From NCBI GenBank assembly GCA_020747065.1, contig JAGMVK010000013.1:806001-870000 (forward strand): a stretch of DNA of 64,000 nt, given 5' to 3'. The position numbers and the translations under genes are program-made. Below are positions 36,404 to 49,884 of the stretch, one piece after another. A model generated the notes under the pieces. It saw only the letters and a program-made list of their open reading frames with translations, had not been told where the DNA came from and made no database searches. Source of the stretch: Cadophora sp. MPI-SDFR-AT-0126. Its lineage: Eukaryota; Ascomycota; Leotiomycetes; Helotiales; Ploettnerulaceae. Each line of letters opens with the position of its first letter. Position 1 is the first letter of the stretch.

Positions 36404-37221
36404 ATGGGGCAACGAACGCGAGAGCAACGGTGGAAAAACTATGGTTTGCATCCATCCAGTCACAGAGAGACGCGGGGTGTGTTGGCAGTTGCATGGCAGC
36501 CTCTTCCGGCCCTTTTGGGAGCCTTGACCCCGGATGCTGGATATGTCGGGCCACTTCCAATTGGTCTGTTTTTGGTCGTTGGGTTGCTTTTTGATCATGT
36601 GATGGCTGATTGTGATAGTGGGCATCGATTCTCCTATACAAGGAACGAGGAGGTAGCCAGGACGGACTCTCAAGGTGCTTCTGTTTCTTACCGCGTTTTC
36701 GAGTCATAAAAATCTTCAAGTAGGCTGCTTTCCACCAGCATGCAAATTCACCGCCCTCTACGTTCTCGATCTTGCAACATCGAAGAGGGTGATTTAATGA
36801 TCATGGCTGAATTTACGATCAGAGAAGAGTTCAATGGTCTGGAGGCAACCATCAAATCCTCGGTCTCAAGTATGATAACTTTTGCGTGATGCCGACGACA
36901 GTCTACCTTACAATAGTCTATACCTTAAGCTCGTGTCACTGGAACTCAAGCACTGATGATGTAGATCCGATAGTGGAGTTGATATTGGATGATTCGAAGC
37001 TTCCCAAGTTCACTCTTTATATGCTATTGTGAGGCTGCAGCAGTAGACCATAAAAGAACGGCAATAGGAACGTCAAGATAAATCAGAACGACGGTCTTCC
37101 TAAGGCGTCTATGTCACTGTTTGAAAATCCCCCACGCTAGCCAATTCCCAACGCCTTCGCAATGCATCCGAGGTCCAGAGAGACCTCAGACTCCAAAATG
37201 GGTATCTGATGTACACAATGC

Positions 37222-39524
37222 TCAAGGGTTCTCATGGGGACTTTGAGAAGATCCTCCTCCTTCCCACACATTCTCAAATTCCTCCCCATCGAGTCCGTAC
37301 TTGGGCTTCAACAACAATGCTGGTTCCTGTGCTTCTTTCCAATGGCTCGTTTCCTCCGACTCTTCTTGGGGAGTTTCGCTTTCATCTTCGCCTACGGTAA
37401 ACTCGTCTTCCCCAGCTGCATTAGAGTCATCGATGGCCGCTTCATCAGTGGGTTCGTAGCCCTCGCGAATATCTTCACCTGTATCCTTTCCGTACGTTCG
37501 GCTATTTGTCGTTAATCAGGAAGCACTTCATTCATGCAAGGTCACTTACACGAAACGTTTTGGTTCAGCCGAATTCCAGCCTGCGCCCCCCTCTTTCCGG
37601 GCACGAACCCTTTCAATGTCCTCTGCCGTTGTATCTTCTACAACTAGATCTACAAGTTGACTGCGATCGGATTTCGCTGAGCTCGAAGCAGAGGAGTGGT
37701 GTCGAAGCATGCCCATAAGTGCTGGGGCACGTCCTTCCTCGCCTGTCGCGTCATCCTTCTGTTTTCCCTTCGAGCTACTATCCCTCTTCCTATTCTTGTT
37801 GGAAGCACCATGCTTGCGTTTGGTCTTCTTCGTAACCTCCTCAACCGTGCCACGGACATTGCTTGCACGTCTGATCTCATTGTCTCTGGTTGGCTGGAGT
37901 AAATTACGATTTGCTGAGGTTGTGACCAGTCCGGGTGAAGAGTTCAGCCACCTTTCTCGAGAGGCTTCATGCGCGGTGATTACAGGATACTAGACTGTGT
38001 TAGATGAGACCAGGGCATGCCAATAACAGAATGACTCACGTTCCAGTCGCCGAACTCTAACGCCCTCGCTCTCTCATACATACTTTCCTCTTCGGGATCT
38101 AATGTCAACTCGTCTACAGCACCATTTCCGTATCCCAGATATTGCGCATCATTGTCATGCGGCTTTGATGGTGACAAAGGGCGGCTCGGTCCATCGTTCT
38201 TAGCCAAAAGCGGTGTTCTTGCATTAGCATCGCCGGGCTTCGGTATCCAGTATTTGCCCTTTCCTCCTCGCTCATATCGCATACCTTCCATCATTCTGGC
38301 TACTCTAGAGGACGAGCCCTCATGTGCCAGAACATTATCGCCAGAGTCGAAGAGACGATACTCGTATTTGTTTCCGCTGAAAGTCTCTTTAGTATCCTCA
38401 ATAAGATCGCGGCAACCAAAGGCATCTCGTAGCGCAAATTTGACCGGCATTCTTGCAGCTGAGATGGTGACGTCTGCATAATCGTGCCAAGAAAAGGCAT
38501 ACCAGTGAGCCATGGCAAATATGGGCATCTCGATACATATCAAAGCATCTTGAATAGCTGCGGCGAGATTGTCTGGTGTGTAGCCTTCAACGTCATCTGG
38601 AATTGCACCGAGCCATACTAGAATAGACAAGAAAACCCCTTGCCAGTATGAAGCGAAGATAATCAGCTTGACACAGAGGAACTTGGGAACCGGACGGAAG
38701 GGCTGCAGATCTTTCGACATGCAAACCCAGAACATGCCTAGAGAGTAGAGGCTGACGGTGACACTGATGTTATATACGATTCCACTCCACAAGTACCCGG
38801 AAGTCAAACCAAGATAGCCCTCCTGGTAAGTTCCAGTAGCTTTCATAATGATAGAAGCGAGACCAAGTATTGGCTTCAGCCAGGCATACTGTAGAATTCC
38901 TCGCTTTATAGCCAGAAAAGTATGAGGGTCGGAGATATCGGCTTTCGGGAGGAAATGGTTCAGTGGCCAGAGATGGTGGACTGGTTCTCGGCCGTGCATC
39001 ATAATTATTAGAGCTCGTTCACCACCGAGAAAATTGATCAAGAGCTGGAAGAAGGTATATATCGTGAAAGCCTTGACAAGTTAGTCATCGCACTGAAAGG
39101 GACAAGGATCTCCATGCCTCATAAATATCACGAATTGGGTCTACAAACATGGCAGCCTTGAGGGAGATGATACTAGACCATGACGATACCGAATATATAG
39201 GCACCCTATGTTATTTAGCAGACTGTGACATGGACTTCGGATAGTACACGCACATGAGCAGTATGCGGATGACATATCGTTGGAGGAGAGGTTTGCGGTA
39301 GTTTTTGCTATTGCTATTAGTCGTTGCGAAGCTGTGGTGGGGAGGAGGCAATACGTTTGGAGCCAGACCGAGCTGTTGATAAAGGTGTTAGTGGACGGCC
39401 AGCGCAAATAATATGGACTAGCTTACACGATAGACAGCAGGGATGCTAGCAAAGAAGATACTCCAGCTACAATGATGGTAGCATGTGTCAACTTCTGCCC
39501 CGTTCCGCCAGAAAGTCCTCCCAT
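37222..39524 (-). CDS. TMEM184/DUF300 (Ost-alpha-like) membrane protein
   Basis: A multi-pass membrane protein of the organic solute transporter Ost-alpha/TMEM184 family; the fungal function is unclear and a vacuolar or endosomal location is likely. Seven exons (39524-39427, 39372-39355, 39307-39254, 39205-39118, 39071-38040, 37989-37550, 37501-37222) give 669 aa. Seven or so hydrophobic helices occupy the first 300 residues. The family core runs through KNYRKPLLQRYVIRILLMVP, DPIRDIYE, AFTIYTFFQLLINFLGGERA and HWYAFSWHDYAD. The last 330 residues are a charged, disordered cytosolic tail rich in Lys/Ser then Glu. The fourth intron (39072-39117) begins GC, not GT. The second exon has only 18 bases. 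It is divergent from CSF1. Confidence 0.93.
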
Positions 39525-39982
39525 TGCTGCGAGTTGCACAATGCTATGACGCGTTCACGATTTCCTGGCAGAAATGGAAATCTGTGTCGATGGAGAGGTC
39601 AGCACTCTGCGACTGAGTGTTCCATAGACATCGTCTTCCACCTTCAGCTTGACAAGGATCGCAGTGGCGAGCAGAAGGTTGACAAGATGTTGAACGGTAT
39701 TGAAATGAGGACCAAGAACCTGGGGCAGGAGGAACAGTGGCAGAATCGCTGTAATCGTACTAGCGCGGGCATTATAATGGACCTCAAGCTGCACACTCCG
39801 GTCGATCATTGGCTGCGCAACAACTGAACGTCAACGGCATCTTTGAACTTGCTCAGGACCTCCTTCTGTACATCAAAGGTCCACTTCCTACTCGAACTTA
39901 TGCGGGCATGTTGAGTCGACCCATAGCATGGAGTTTCGAGGCAGCATGATCGGCAAGCTGCGAGCGTATTGAGTGGTTGAAG
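39525..39982. promoter_or_regulatory. Divergent promoter region, DUF300 gene / CSF1
   Basis: 458 bases between two divergent start codons. Small open frames cover it on both strands but none continues into a gene. No specific site was recognised. Confidence 0.5.
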
Positions 39983-42900
39983 ATGTCCAGCACGGGATCA
40001 CTACAAAGTTCCCCTTTGAGGACGGATCCGGGGTTTAATTGGTATGATTGACCTTTTGTACAGATGAATTGGAGCTGATTATTCTTAGGGTGTTTCTTGT
40101 TGAGTTGGGAGTATGCGGCATTTTGTAAGTCTACCAGGCTGGGACCTCGGACTCTTTACTAACATGAAGCAGGACCCTCTTCTTCCTGTTCTATTTCAAT
40201 CGAGTCTTTGCGACCTTCGTATCCTACGGACTTCGAGCATGGTCATGGCACGTACATCGAGTCTACATAGACGTCCAGGCGCTGCAGATATCATTGCTGG
40301 GGGGGAGGGTTTTCTTTAAGGGTCTCAGATACCACGGCAATAATGAGACAATTTTGATCCAAAGTGGATTTGTGACGTGGAGGTACTGGCTGAGGAATGT
40401 GAAAGAACTGGATGTGGGACGAGATCAGAATGGACGAGATCAGAGTTCTAGAACCAAGCGAGTCTCATCAGATATGGACGAGGGCGGACAGGATCAATCT
40501 GGAAATCTTGATGCTGAGAAGCAAGCTAGGCAAAGAGACCCTGCGAAGCTACCATGTCGTCTCAATGTTACCTTGAGGGGAGTGGAATGGTTCGTCTACA
40601 ACAGGAGTGCTGCCTATGATGCGATCGTGGCTGGTCTCACTAAGGACAACCATGCTGAGGATGGACCAGTCCTCGAGTGTGTCTCCCCCAATGCTAACGA
40701 TCACGATGGGAAGCCACGGAGACGCCGAAAGCACGATACCGAGAAAACGGATGCATCGTCAGAAGTTTCTCTTGATCTTGAAATGGAAATCTCTCCTTCA
40801 ACGGAGAAGGGTACATTCACAAGTGAAGGCGGCAAGCTTCGAGAGGCCTCAACTATGTCTCAAGCGGATGGCAGCGAAGCGAGTGAAGGGTCAGGTACGG
40901 GCTCAGAGAGTGCCTTCATCCTCCGTTTTCTGCCGGTTCAAGTTACTTGTGAAAAAGCAGCTGTTGTTCTTGGGAACGAGAATACAAAGAGTGTCCTGAT
41001 TACGAAAGTTGACGGTGCTACTGGTGAGATCGATGCAACAAGGTCAACGACTTCACTGGATCAGTACAGACAGCTGTTTACCTTTCAATTTGAACATCCC
41101 GTTATTCAGATGAAGCCAAATGATGATTATAAGGAGGAACAAACGACTGCTGCGTCTCGCATCAAACGTGGTGAGGGTGATCAGCCAGATCCTCATCACA
41201 ATCACAGTCATCCATTCATTCATCGTCAACGTAAAAGAGCCTGGCACAGACTGCAGGATCTCATTCCCGCCTTTCGAAGCTCGGTAGAATCTCTGTCATC
41301 CAGCTTGAATATGCCCGGATCATCCTCGCAGGCGGTTCCAGGAGCAGACAACTGGCAGGGCCTTTCGAGATATCTTGATGACAGTCAGCAAGATGATAAA
41401 GCCAAATGGTCATCTATCGAATATGCCACTGTCTCCACTATCGCCGATTGCCCTAAGGCTAGTATGTGTTTTTACTGGGACGTTGTAGGAACCGTTCAAG
41501 GTAGAGCAGGTTCCCAAAGGGGCAAGCAGCATTTGAACATAAACGGAGATATTCCTCCAGAATGGGGCATCAATCTGTCTCTGACAAAAGCCATCATAAA
41601 TTACGGCCCCTGGGCAGACCGCCAGCGTGCTGATATTCAGCGAGTGTTTTTCCCCAGTCTCTGCAAGGACGCTACTCCAAGCAAGACTCTAGTTCCTGGC
41701 CAGTTCCGGATTCCTGTGGAATTCAAGCTGTACATCGAGTTTGACGACGAGACCATTCTTCGTGTTCCAATTAGGGAAGAGTCCAAAAACTGGAAATGGA
41801 CGAAACAGGCAGACACCATGGGTACAGCACCCAGCGACCAGAAGAGGCCCGGTCGAAACAATCGAAAGACCAAGACGGACAAAGGGAATCCAGGACCGGA
41901 AGTTCGTCCGTTTGGCTGGCTCGATGTTAAGGTTGGCGCAAATGCAACCGTTGGCTATGTCATGGATATGGTTGCTGGGCACTCTGGCTACTCGAATAAA
42001 ATCTCATTGGACCTCCCGGATCTCGAGATAACTACGAGTGTCAATCATGGACTACTGTGGAGATCTGCAGACAACCACATAGCTTGTGATCTTTCTAATC
42101 CTTTACAGTGGAATGGCCATCGCACATGGAATTTTGATGTGAACAGTACCGCATTGGAGCTGTTCATATTACGGGAGCACGTTTTCTTGCTCACTGATCT
42201 GGTTGATGATTGGGCCAGTGGACCACCACCGGAGTATTTGACTTTCACGCCTTTCAAGTATATGGTCAACCTCCATCTGGCCGACTTCAGGATATATCTC
42301 AATGTCAACGATTCGAATATCATCAATAATCCGTCAGATTTCGATGACAACACATTCATCATTATTTTTGGATCTACCTTGGACGCCAATATATGCATTC
42401 CGCTAGAGAACTATCGGCCACATCTCAACGACATACCCTTCAAGGTCAGTGCCAGAAACGGCGGACTGAACCTGAACGTTCCCCCATGGAATACTCAAGC
42501 AACATTCTTGAGCTCCACCGAGATAGCGACTTTAAAGGAGCTAGAAATTGAGGGGAAATATCAGTACAATGCCACCACCTCAACAAGCAACACCGATACG
42601 CTACTGCTGAACGTGCACGGCCTTGGCGCAACTGCCCAATTCTACGGATTCGTCATTCGATATTATTTGAAGGTCAAAGACAACTACTTTGGAGACGATA
42701 TACGATTCAGGACACTCGAGGAGTATCAAGATCTGCTGCGTGCGACACAGAGCGGTGAGGGTGACGTTTCTCCCCAACCTCCTCACAAGAAGTCAAATGA
42801 TCTCGATGTCATATTGAGTGTGAGTGCAGACGAATCGAGTGTAATCCTACCTTCGAATCTATACTCGTCGAAGAATCATATTCGCATTGACATCGCCACC

Positions 42901-45900
42901 CTCGCTGCTGACCTACGGTTCACCAATTATTACATGGATCTGGATGTAGTCTTGAGCACTCTCGCGTTTTCGCAGGGCAGCGATGATGATGGCACAACGA
43001 CCCCAATAAGTGCTACCTCTAGCACTCAGCTATTCATAGATGGAATTAATGTCTATGGCAATAGACTCTTTGGCTTGCCCCCAACCGAGCCAACTTATGT
43101 ATGCAATTGGGATTTCGATGTTGGTGCTGTGACTGGAGAATGCACCTCGGAATTCTTCTCTCAATTAGCTACTGGAGGAAAAGCTTTCGCATTCTCTTTT
43201 GACGACGATGAGAACGCGTTACCTTCGATATCCGAGCTCGTTCTGCACGATGTTACTTTTCTTCGAGCCTCGGTTGATTCTGTGCGGGTATGGCTGCATG
43301 TAGATGAGGCAGCTTTTCTGTTTGCTACGGAAACCATATCAGTAAATTTCAACGACTGGGCCGGCTCACACTATTCCAAGAAGCTCAAGCTTGAAGTACC
43401 GGGCCTTCGATTCGGCTGCGTAGATGCGGAATCCGCATCTAGACATAGATCAAGAAACCAGCATCCAGTGGAGACACATGCTCTCGTTCAGACGACAGTC
43501 TCATTCTCAATGATACAGAAGAAGTTGGAATTTGCGAAAGACCGACAGCTCCAACAAGAGCACATCAAACGCCACGATCAACGAACACATCGAACAGATT
43601 TTCTTTTGCACCACCATCTGCTCGATGATTCAATGCTATTCCCAGTTGACCCACCTGCTATGAGCGTTCCCCCGATGCCATTACCAGTCACCGAGGATGA
43701 TGAAGCATCTCTTAAGAAGACATCCCTGAATTCGTCCAAATGGTCCTTGCCACAACATTTCAAGTCTCGCTTGGGTCGCAAAGCTTCGTTCTTGTCTTTG
43801 TCAGGCTCCAGTCAGAAGAGCGCTACAAGTATCCTTCGTCCTCGAGGAGGCCGAAAGGCCAGCGAGAAACAACATCCGGAATCGCGTTCACGGAGCCTGC
43901 ACGCCAGTGCGGGACCGGGACGTCGTACACCCCTTCGAGATGTCTCAGTATCTACTGGTAGGCAATCTTCCTTCTACAGCGCCATCGGAGAGCATCGCGG
44001 TTTACCTCCTTCAACTGTCACCTTTTCGAGCTCATATGCTGCCCCATATTTTCCTCTAGAGGGGGTTGAGCCAGACAGCAGGGATCTCCCGACTTCTCCA
44101 GAAGACGGGAATGACAACGATCCTCAATTTGGATTGGAGGACATCCGCCTAGATAGAGTAAATGGGAACTCCGCACATGTTAGTTTTATGCTTGAACTGC
44201 CAAGCGGCGTTCAAGGTGTGTTCAAACCAAAAGCTGCCACCGCCGTTGTCAGCCTTATTGACGCTCTCGAGCCAGTCAATCCAGCTGATCTTCTGGATCA
44301 GCTTCAAAGGGAGTCAATATCCGGATTATTAGATCTGCGGAAGCAGAAGATCCCAGAAACCAATGTGCTTGACTATGGCGTGTATACCCCAGCCATCAAT
44401 TTGCGTTTCATAAATTCTACAGGATACCAAAGCTCCCATCAGGAGATGAGCGACCAGTATGACCTCTATATGTCTGGTCTTGCAATGTCTTCCCGATCAC
44501 GAACAACGATCGCGGATAAAGGCTCGTCGGATGGTGTCCGGAAGTCTGCAACTGTTCACCTGTCTCTCGCCTCTGCCGGACTTTCAGCCAAGGAAAGACT
44601 TAATGATCTCGACGATCCACAAGCGGCTGTTAATACGATGATAGAAGATGTCGTATTATGGATCGTATCGAATGAAGAAACACGGGTTAATGTTGTTTTC
44701 AAAGGCTTCGAGCTTGCCACAGCCAGCAGCAAGATCGAGTATCTGGCTTCCATCCTACACCGAACCAAATTACTCGGCGTTGACCTTGCTGAATCGTTCT
44801 CCTCTCAAAGCCGGCTACAGCATAATCGTGTTCAGCTGTTCACATATCTGGTCGCGACTGCTGGACAACAAGCAGCAGATCCGCTGTTCTTGACAAGACC
44901 ATCATATGTATTGCGCTCTGCTTCTGACCACCTTCGGACGAGGGATTCTTGGAAGATTGTCACCCGTCTGCGCCACATGTATGAGAGCCTCAATTCGTCA
45001 ACTCAACAAGAATTAGCCATGCGCTGTCTTGACAATACTGAGCTGGTGCCCGAGGATGCTCAAGAGCGTGTCCACGCTTGCTTTGACCAATGGCGAAGCT
45101 GGGATCTCAACAACATTAATGAATGCCTGGCAATGGCAAGGGTTTATGGTTCATCGGGTACGATTCTCCCCGAGTCGCAGGCAGTACCTCTTAAGGTGTC
45201 ATTTCGAACAGAAGATTTTCGACTGGTGGTAGATCCTGGCCCTAAACAGAATGAGGTGGCTCTTTTAGACATCGCAGCGGTTGTTGAAATCAAAAAGACC
45301 ATTTCCTCTGCGGACATTGGTCCACAAGAAGATTTGCAATTGATTCAAAACACTGTCATTCAGGTATTCTGTTCCGACGCAACGATCAATCTCAACTGGG
45401 AGTTATGTGAGCTTGTGGAGGACATTATCAAATTATACGACCAGAGTAACACAAAACCTACGAAACCTGCATCTCCAATCAAAACATTAGCAAGCAGATC
45501 CGGCAAAGCTGCTGTCCGATCGAAACAGGATATCCAGATCCTTGTCGCAACTGAAAAGGGCTCGATCATCATCGACACAATAAACATCACAGCTGCCAGC
45601 GTGAGCAAAGGTCTCAAGGCTTCCTTCATTATGGTGGATTCGATGGAAGAAGCTACCCAAGGGATTGCAAGCCTTACGCTTGCAGCGGAAGCTGTAACCT
45701 CGAAGATCAGAAGTCACTCTCAGGAGTTGACCATTCACCAACTTCGATACCCTACCATTTATGCATCATACGAGTCTGAAGACGTGGACGAAAAATCCGC
45801 CAGTATTGTAAAGATTGCTGGAAACTGTCAAGATTTAGCTTTTGTCGTTCGACAAGACATCCTAGCACTGGTCGAGGTCCTAGATCTCATTGTTGGGGAT

Positions 45901-48900
45901 GAGGTTGCACAGCTCCATCAGTTGAGCAAACAGATCCCCTCCGCAGAGCCAACTGCCTCAGAGTCAGGAGCCGCTGTGGAAAAGGCACAGTCGACGACAC
46001 GAATCAACGTCGCCCTTTTTCTTGATAAGTACCAGATCAGTGTGCCGCTGCTTCACTCTCTAACATACGTTGTTTCTGGTGTCGTGGCTAGAGCATCTCT
46101 CGCAGCACAAGCAGAGTCTGAAATTCTATTCGACTTCGACGTCAAAGAACATTCGCATGATATTCAGACCACGCCCTCAAACAAGCCAAAAAGCATATCG
46201 CTCCTCCGGATGCCTCCGACAAATGGTCGTATCACGACCCAGATGTCAGAACACGAAACTACTGTCTCTGTTATGGCATCAGTGGAGCCTATTGAACTTG
46301 ATGCTGCTGCCGTCCACAGCCTTTTGACAGCTCTGAATCGGCCAGAGATATCCAGTGTCATAACCGATGTTCAAGACGACTTGAAAGCCGTCCAATCGCA
46401 TATTGAGGAAATTTTTGGTCCCAAGAAAAAGGCTATAAAATCCCCGACCGCCGCCAAAAGTAAACCGCTTGTGTATGATGCCCACTTGACCTTAGCAGGG
46501 TTTGATGTCTTTGCAAACGCGCAAGGTGCCGACAAAGATCACAAAACTGCCAGGTTGGACTTGAATCTGGGATGTATCCAGTTAGTAGTCACGAATCGTC
46601 TAGAACCAGCTGGCCCAGTTCTCGAATTTCCAGAGTTGCGGATGAATCTACGCGAAATCATGTTTGAGCTTTCGAGATGGAATGGAAATGGGATGGAACC
46701 ATGTGGGAACCTTACTTTTGCTGCCTGCTTAAATGCCACTTCCAAAATGAATCACACCGGTGATGAAGTCAGGTCATTCCATCTCAAAAGTGACGGACTG
46801 CACATCAACCTTTTCGCGGACACAGCTTCGTCTGTCGTAGATGTCATCGGCCACCTGCAACACAAGATCAAAGACATAGACCTATCGAGAGAGAAGAACT
46901 ACCTTCGCAAGCTGCGCAAGTCAAAACCTCGCATTGCGATCAATGATGAGCAAGAACCTGTCGAAGAAAGTGCACCTGGCTCCATGATCATGTTCGCTTC
47001 AATGTATTCTTTGGAGCTCCTAAATATACAAGCCAGCTGGTTGGTAGGCACTTACGATGCTAACCAGTCCTTCAATTCCGAGAAAGAGGATCTTGTCCTG
47101 TCGCTGAAGCGGATTGATCTTTCAACCAGGAAGGAGAATTCCGCCAGACTTACAATCGAAGACTTACAGCTACAGCTGATCCCTTCGTCACAAGACAAGA
47201 CACAAAGATCACTCAATTCGGCTTTGCTTCCAGAGGTGATTTTCAACGTCGGATATGTCTCTACTACAGATGCTCGCCGGTTTGCTTTCCAAGCCGCAGG
47301 AAAGTCGTTGGATTTGCGATTGACGTCTCAATTCATGATACCTGCATCGGAGGTGGGAAAGTCAATCGGCTATGCGTCTGACAAGGTTCGTGCAGCAGCT
47401 GCATCGTGGACTACCAGTAGTCCTGCTCCCACTGAGACAAGTCGCCGGCAGCCGTTCTTCGGGAAGAAGCGTATGGAGTCGCTACTCGTTGATGCAGATT
47501 TTGCAGGCGCAGTCGTCTATCTGTCCGGCAAGAAAGTTGCTGAAACCACCACCTTGACTCCAGGCATGAAGAGTGCCAGAGTAACTCAAACCGGAAGATA
47601 TGGCCAATTCGCACACGCCGATGCAAGTAACAGCACTGTCTTGCGCGCACCGGGTCTAGCCTGGAAGGTTGAGTACAAAGACAACGGTCTGGACGACCCT
47701 TCACTCAATGCGGAAGTCAAGGTGGAGAAATCTACAAACATCTTGTACCCGTCCGTCGTTCCACTGATCATGGAGATAACCTCAACAGTTAGGGAGGTAG
47801 TCAGTGACGACGGTGGGAAGACGTCCCTGCCACCGAAGTCCTCACCTCAGAAATTCATGAGCGCGGAAGAAGACAACATTCTGACTACAGATCCAAGTGC
47901 AGTTCTAGGTCGAACCAGACTGAATCTTGGTCTTCGTATCTGCAGACAAGAGTTCAGTCTTAGCTGTCAGCCAATTGCTCGAGTCGCAGCTACTGCTCGA
48001 TTTGACGACATCTATATCACTATCAATACTGTAAGATCAACTGAGCATGGCCACTTCTTTGCTGCCTCTGCTGCATTTACTCGACTGCAAGCATCAGTAC
48101 AGCATGTCTATTCTCGCGAATCAACGGGAAGCTTCGATGTCGACTCTGTATTCCTATCCTTGATGAATAGCAAACATGTCAGCGGCACAAGTGGAGTTTC
48201 AGCGATTCTAAAGATCAGCCCTATGAAAGTCTTGATCAATGCCAAGCAATTGCAAGATTTCCTGCTGTTTAGAGAAATTTGGGTTCCCCCTGAAGCACGA
48301 GAGGCATCGTCTGCTCCATCGTCAGCAGCACAGAGTATGCAGTCTCAAGCCTTATTCGTCCAAAGATACCAACAAGTTGCGGCTACTGGAGCTTTCCCAT
48401 GGAATGCAACCGTGTCAATCGCAGAACTTGACGTGCAACTGGATTTAGGTCAGGCTATCGGAAAATCGGCCTTCATGATTTCCAATTTCTGGATATCGTC
48501 GAAAAAGAATTCCGATTGGGAGCAGAATTTGTGCCTTGGATTCGACAAGGTTGGGGTGGACTGTACCGGCAGAATGAGCGGATTTGTTGCACTCGAGGAT
48601 TTCAAGGTACGAACGTCGATCCAATGGCCCGCCCGCGAAATGGCCCTCAATCAAACACCACTGGTACAAGGATCACTCGCATTCAGTCAATTGAGAGCTA
48701 AGGCAGCATTTGATTATCAAGCTTTTCTAGTTGCCGATATTACATCGTTCAAGTTCCTGATGTACAATGTTCGGAACGGACGCTATGCTACGGGTGACAG
48801 ACTTGTGGCTGTCCTGGATGGAGAAGCAGTGCAAGTCTTTTGTACTGCGACAACTGCGTCCCAATTCCTTGCACTCTTCCAAGCGTTTGAAAGATTGATC

Positions 48901-49884
48901 CAAGAGAAAAGATCCAACTACGAGGCGTCTCTTGCAGAGATTGACAGGTTCATGAAACGCAAATCAGTGGCACATGCCACGACCTCCAACTCAAGGAACC
49001 ATCTTGATACAGTGCAGGAAGATAAGGTTGCGGACTCACCAATCTCACTCCATACCGATGTCATTGTTACCCTTAGAGCTGTTAACATGGGGGTTTTCCC
49101 GAACACATTTTCGGACCACCAGGTCTTCAAGCTTGAGGCTCTGAATGCGCAAGCTAGATTTGCGGTTACAATGGACAACGGGAAGATCCACAGTATTCTC
49201 GGTCTTACTCTCGGCCAGCTGCGGATTGGTTTGGCAGGAGTTCGAAAAGTTGACCTTCCCAAATCCGTGGGTGAGATATCTGTTGAAGACGTGGTGAGCA
49301 ACGCCACTGGATCTCGCGGCGGAACCATTCTCAAGGTCCCCAAAGTCGAAGCTACTATGCAAACATGGCAAGTTCCAGGCTCGAATCACATCGACTACAT
49401 CTTCAAGAGTTTCTTCGAAGGCAAAGTCGAAGTTGGCTGGAACTATTCTCGCATCAGTTACATCCGTAGCATGTACGCCTCACACTCAAAAGCTCTCGCA
49501 CAGAGGCTGGGCAAGCCATTGCCACCTTCAGCAGTCAAGATTACAGGAGTTCCGGATGAAGAAGATCCGGAGAGGAAAGACGGCGAACAGCAGAAGATTA
49601 CTGCGGAAGTGAACGTGCCGCAGTCAAAGTATAACTACACAGCTCTTGAGGCACCAATAATCGAGACGCCTCAATTGCGGGATATGGGAGAGGCGACTCC
49701 CCCGTAAGTTCAATTACAAATCCAAGTTTAGAATTAAGAGCTAACAGCGACTTTTAGATTGGAATGGATTGGGCTGCATCGCGATAGGCTACCGAATCTG
49801 ACGCATCAGATTGTGATTGTAACGTTATTGGAGCTGGCGTCTGAGGTCGAAGATGCTTATGGGAAGATTCTGGGCTCCTCTTGA
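39983..49884 (+). CDS. CSF1: Csf1/BLTP1-type bridge-like lipid transfer protein, 3250 aa
   Basis: A giant rod-like protein of the chorein/VPS13-related bridge-like lipid transfer family (yeast Csf1, animal BLTP1/Tweek), thought to conduct phospholipids between the ER and other membranes. Four exons: 39983-40041, 40089-40124, 40173-49703, 49758-49884. The single N-terminal membrane anchor is about residues 19-46 (FNWVFLVELGVCG then LTLFFLFYFNRVF) and is assembled from the first three exons. The conserved segment VHRVYIDVQALQISLLGGRV follows directly, as in fungal Csf1. The remainder is long beta-rich repeats with low-complexity insertions around 1080-1260. The C-terminus PLEWIGLHRDRLPNLTHQIV is typical. 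The exon 3 reading frame of over 3170 codons is intact. Confidence 0.96.

Larger units (their letters stand above)
35840..37221. other. Gene-poor interval with pentamer repeats
   Basis: 1.4 kb between a possible small gene and the 3' end of the DUF300 gene. It holds three pentanucleotide runs (36051-36070, 36131-36150, 36387-36403). Open frames in and around the repeats are translations of the repeats themselves. No gene is called. Confidence 0.5.
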
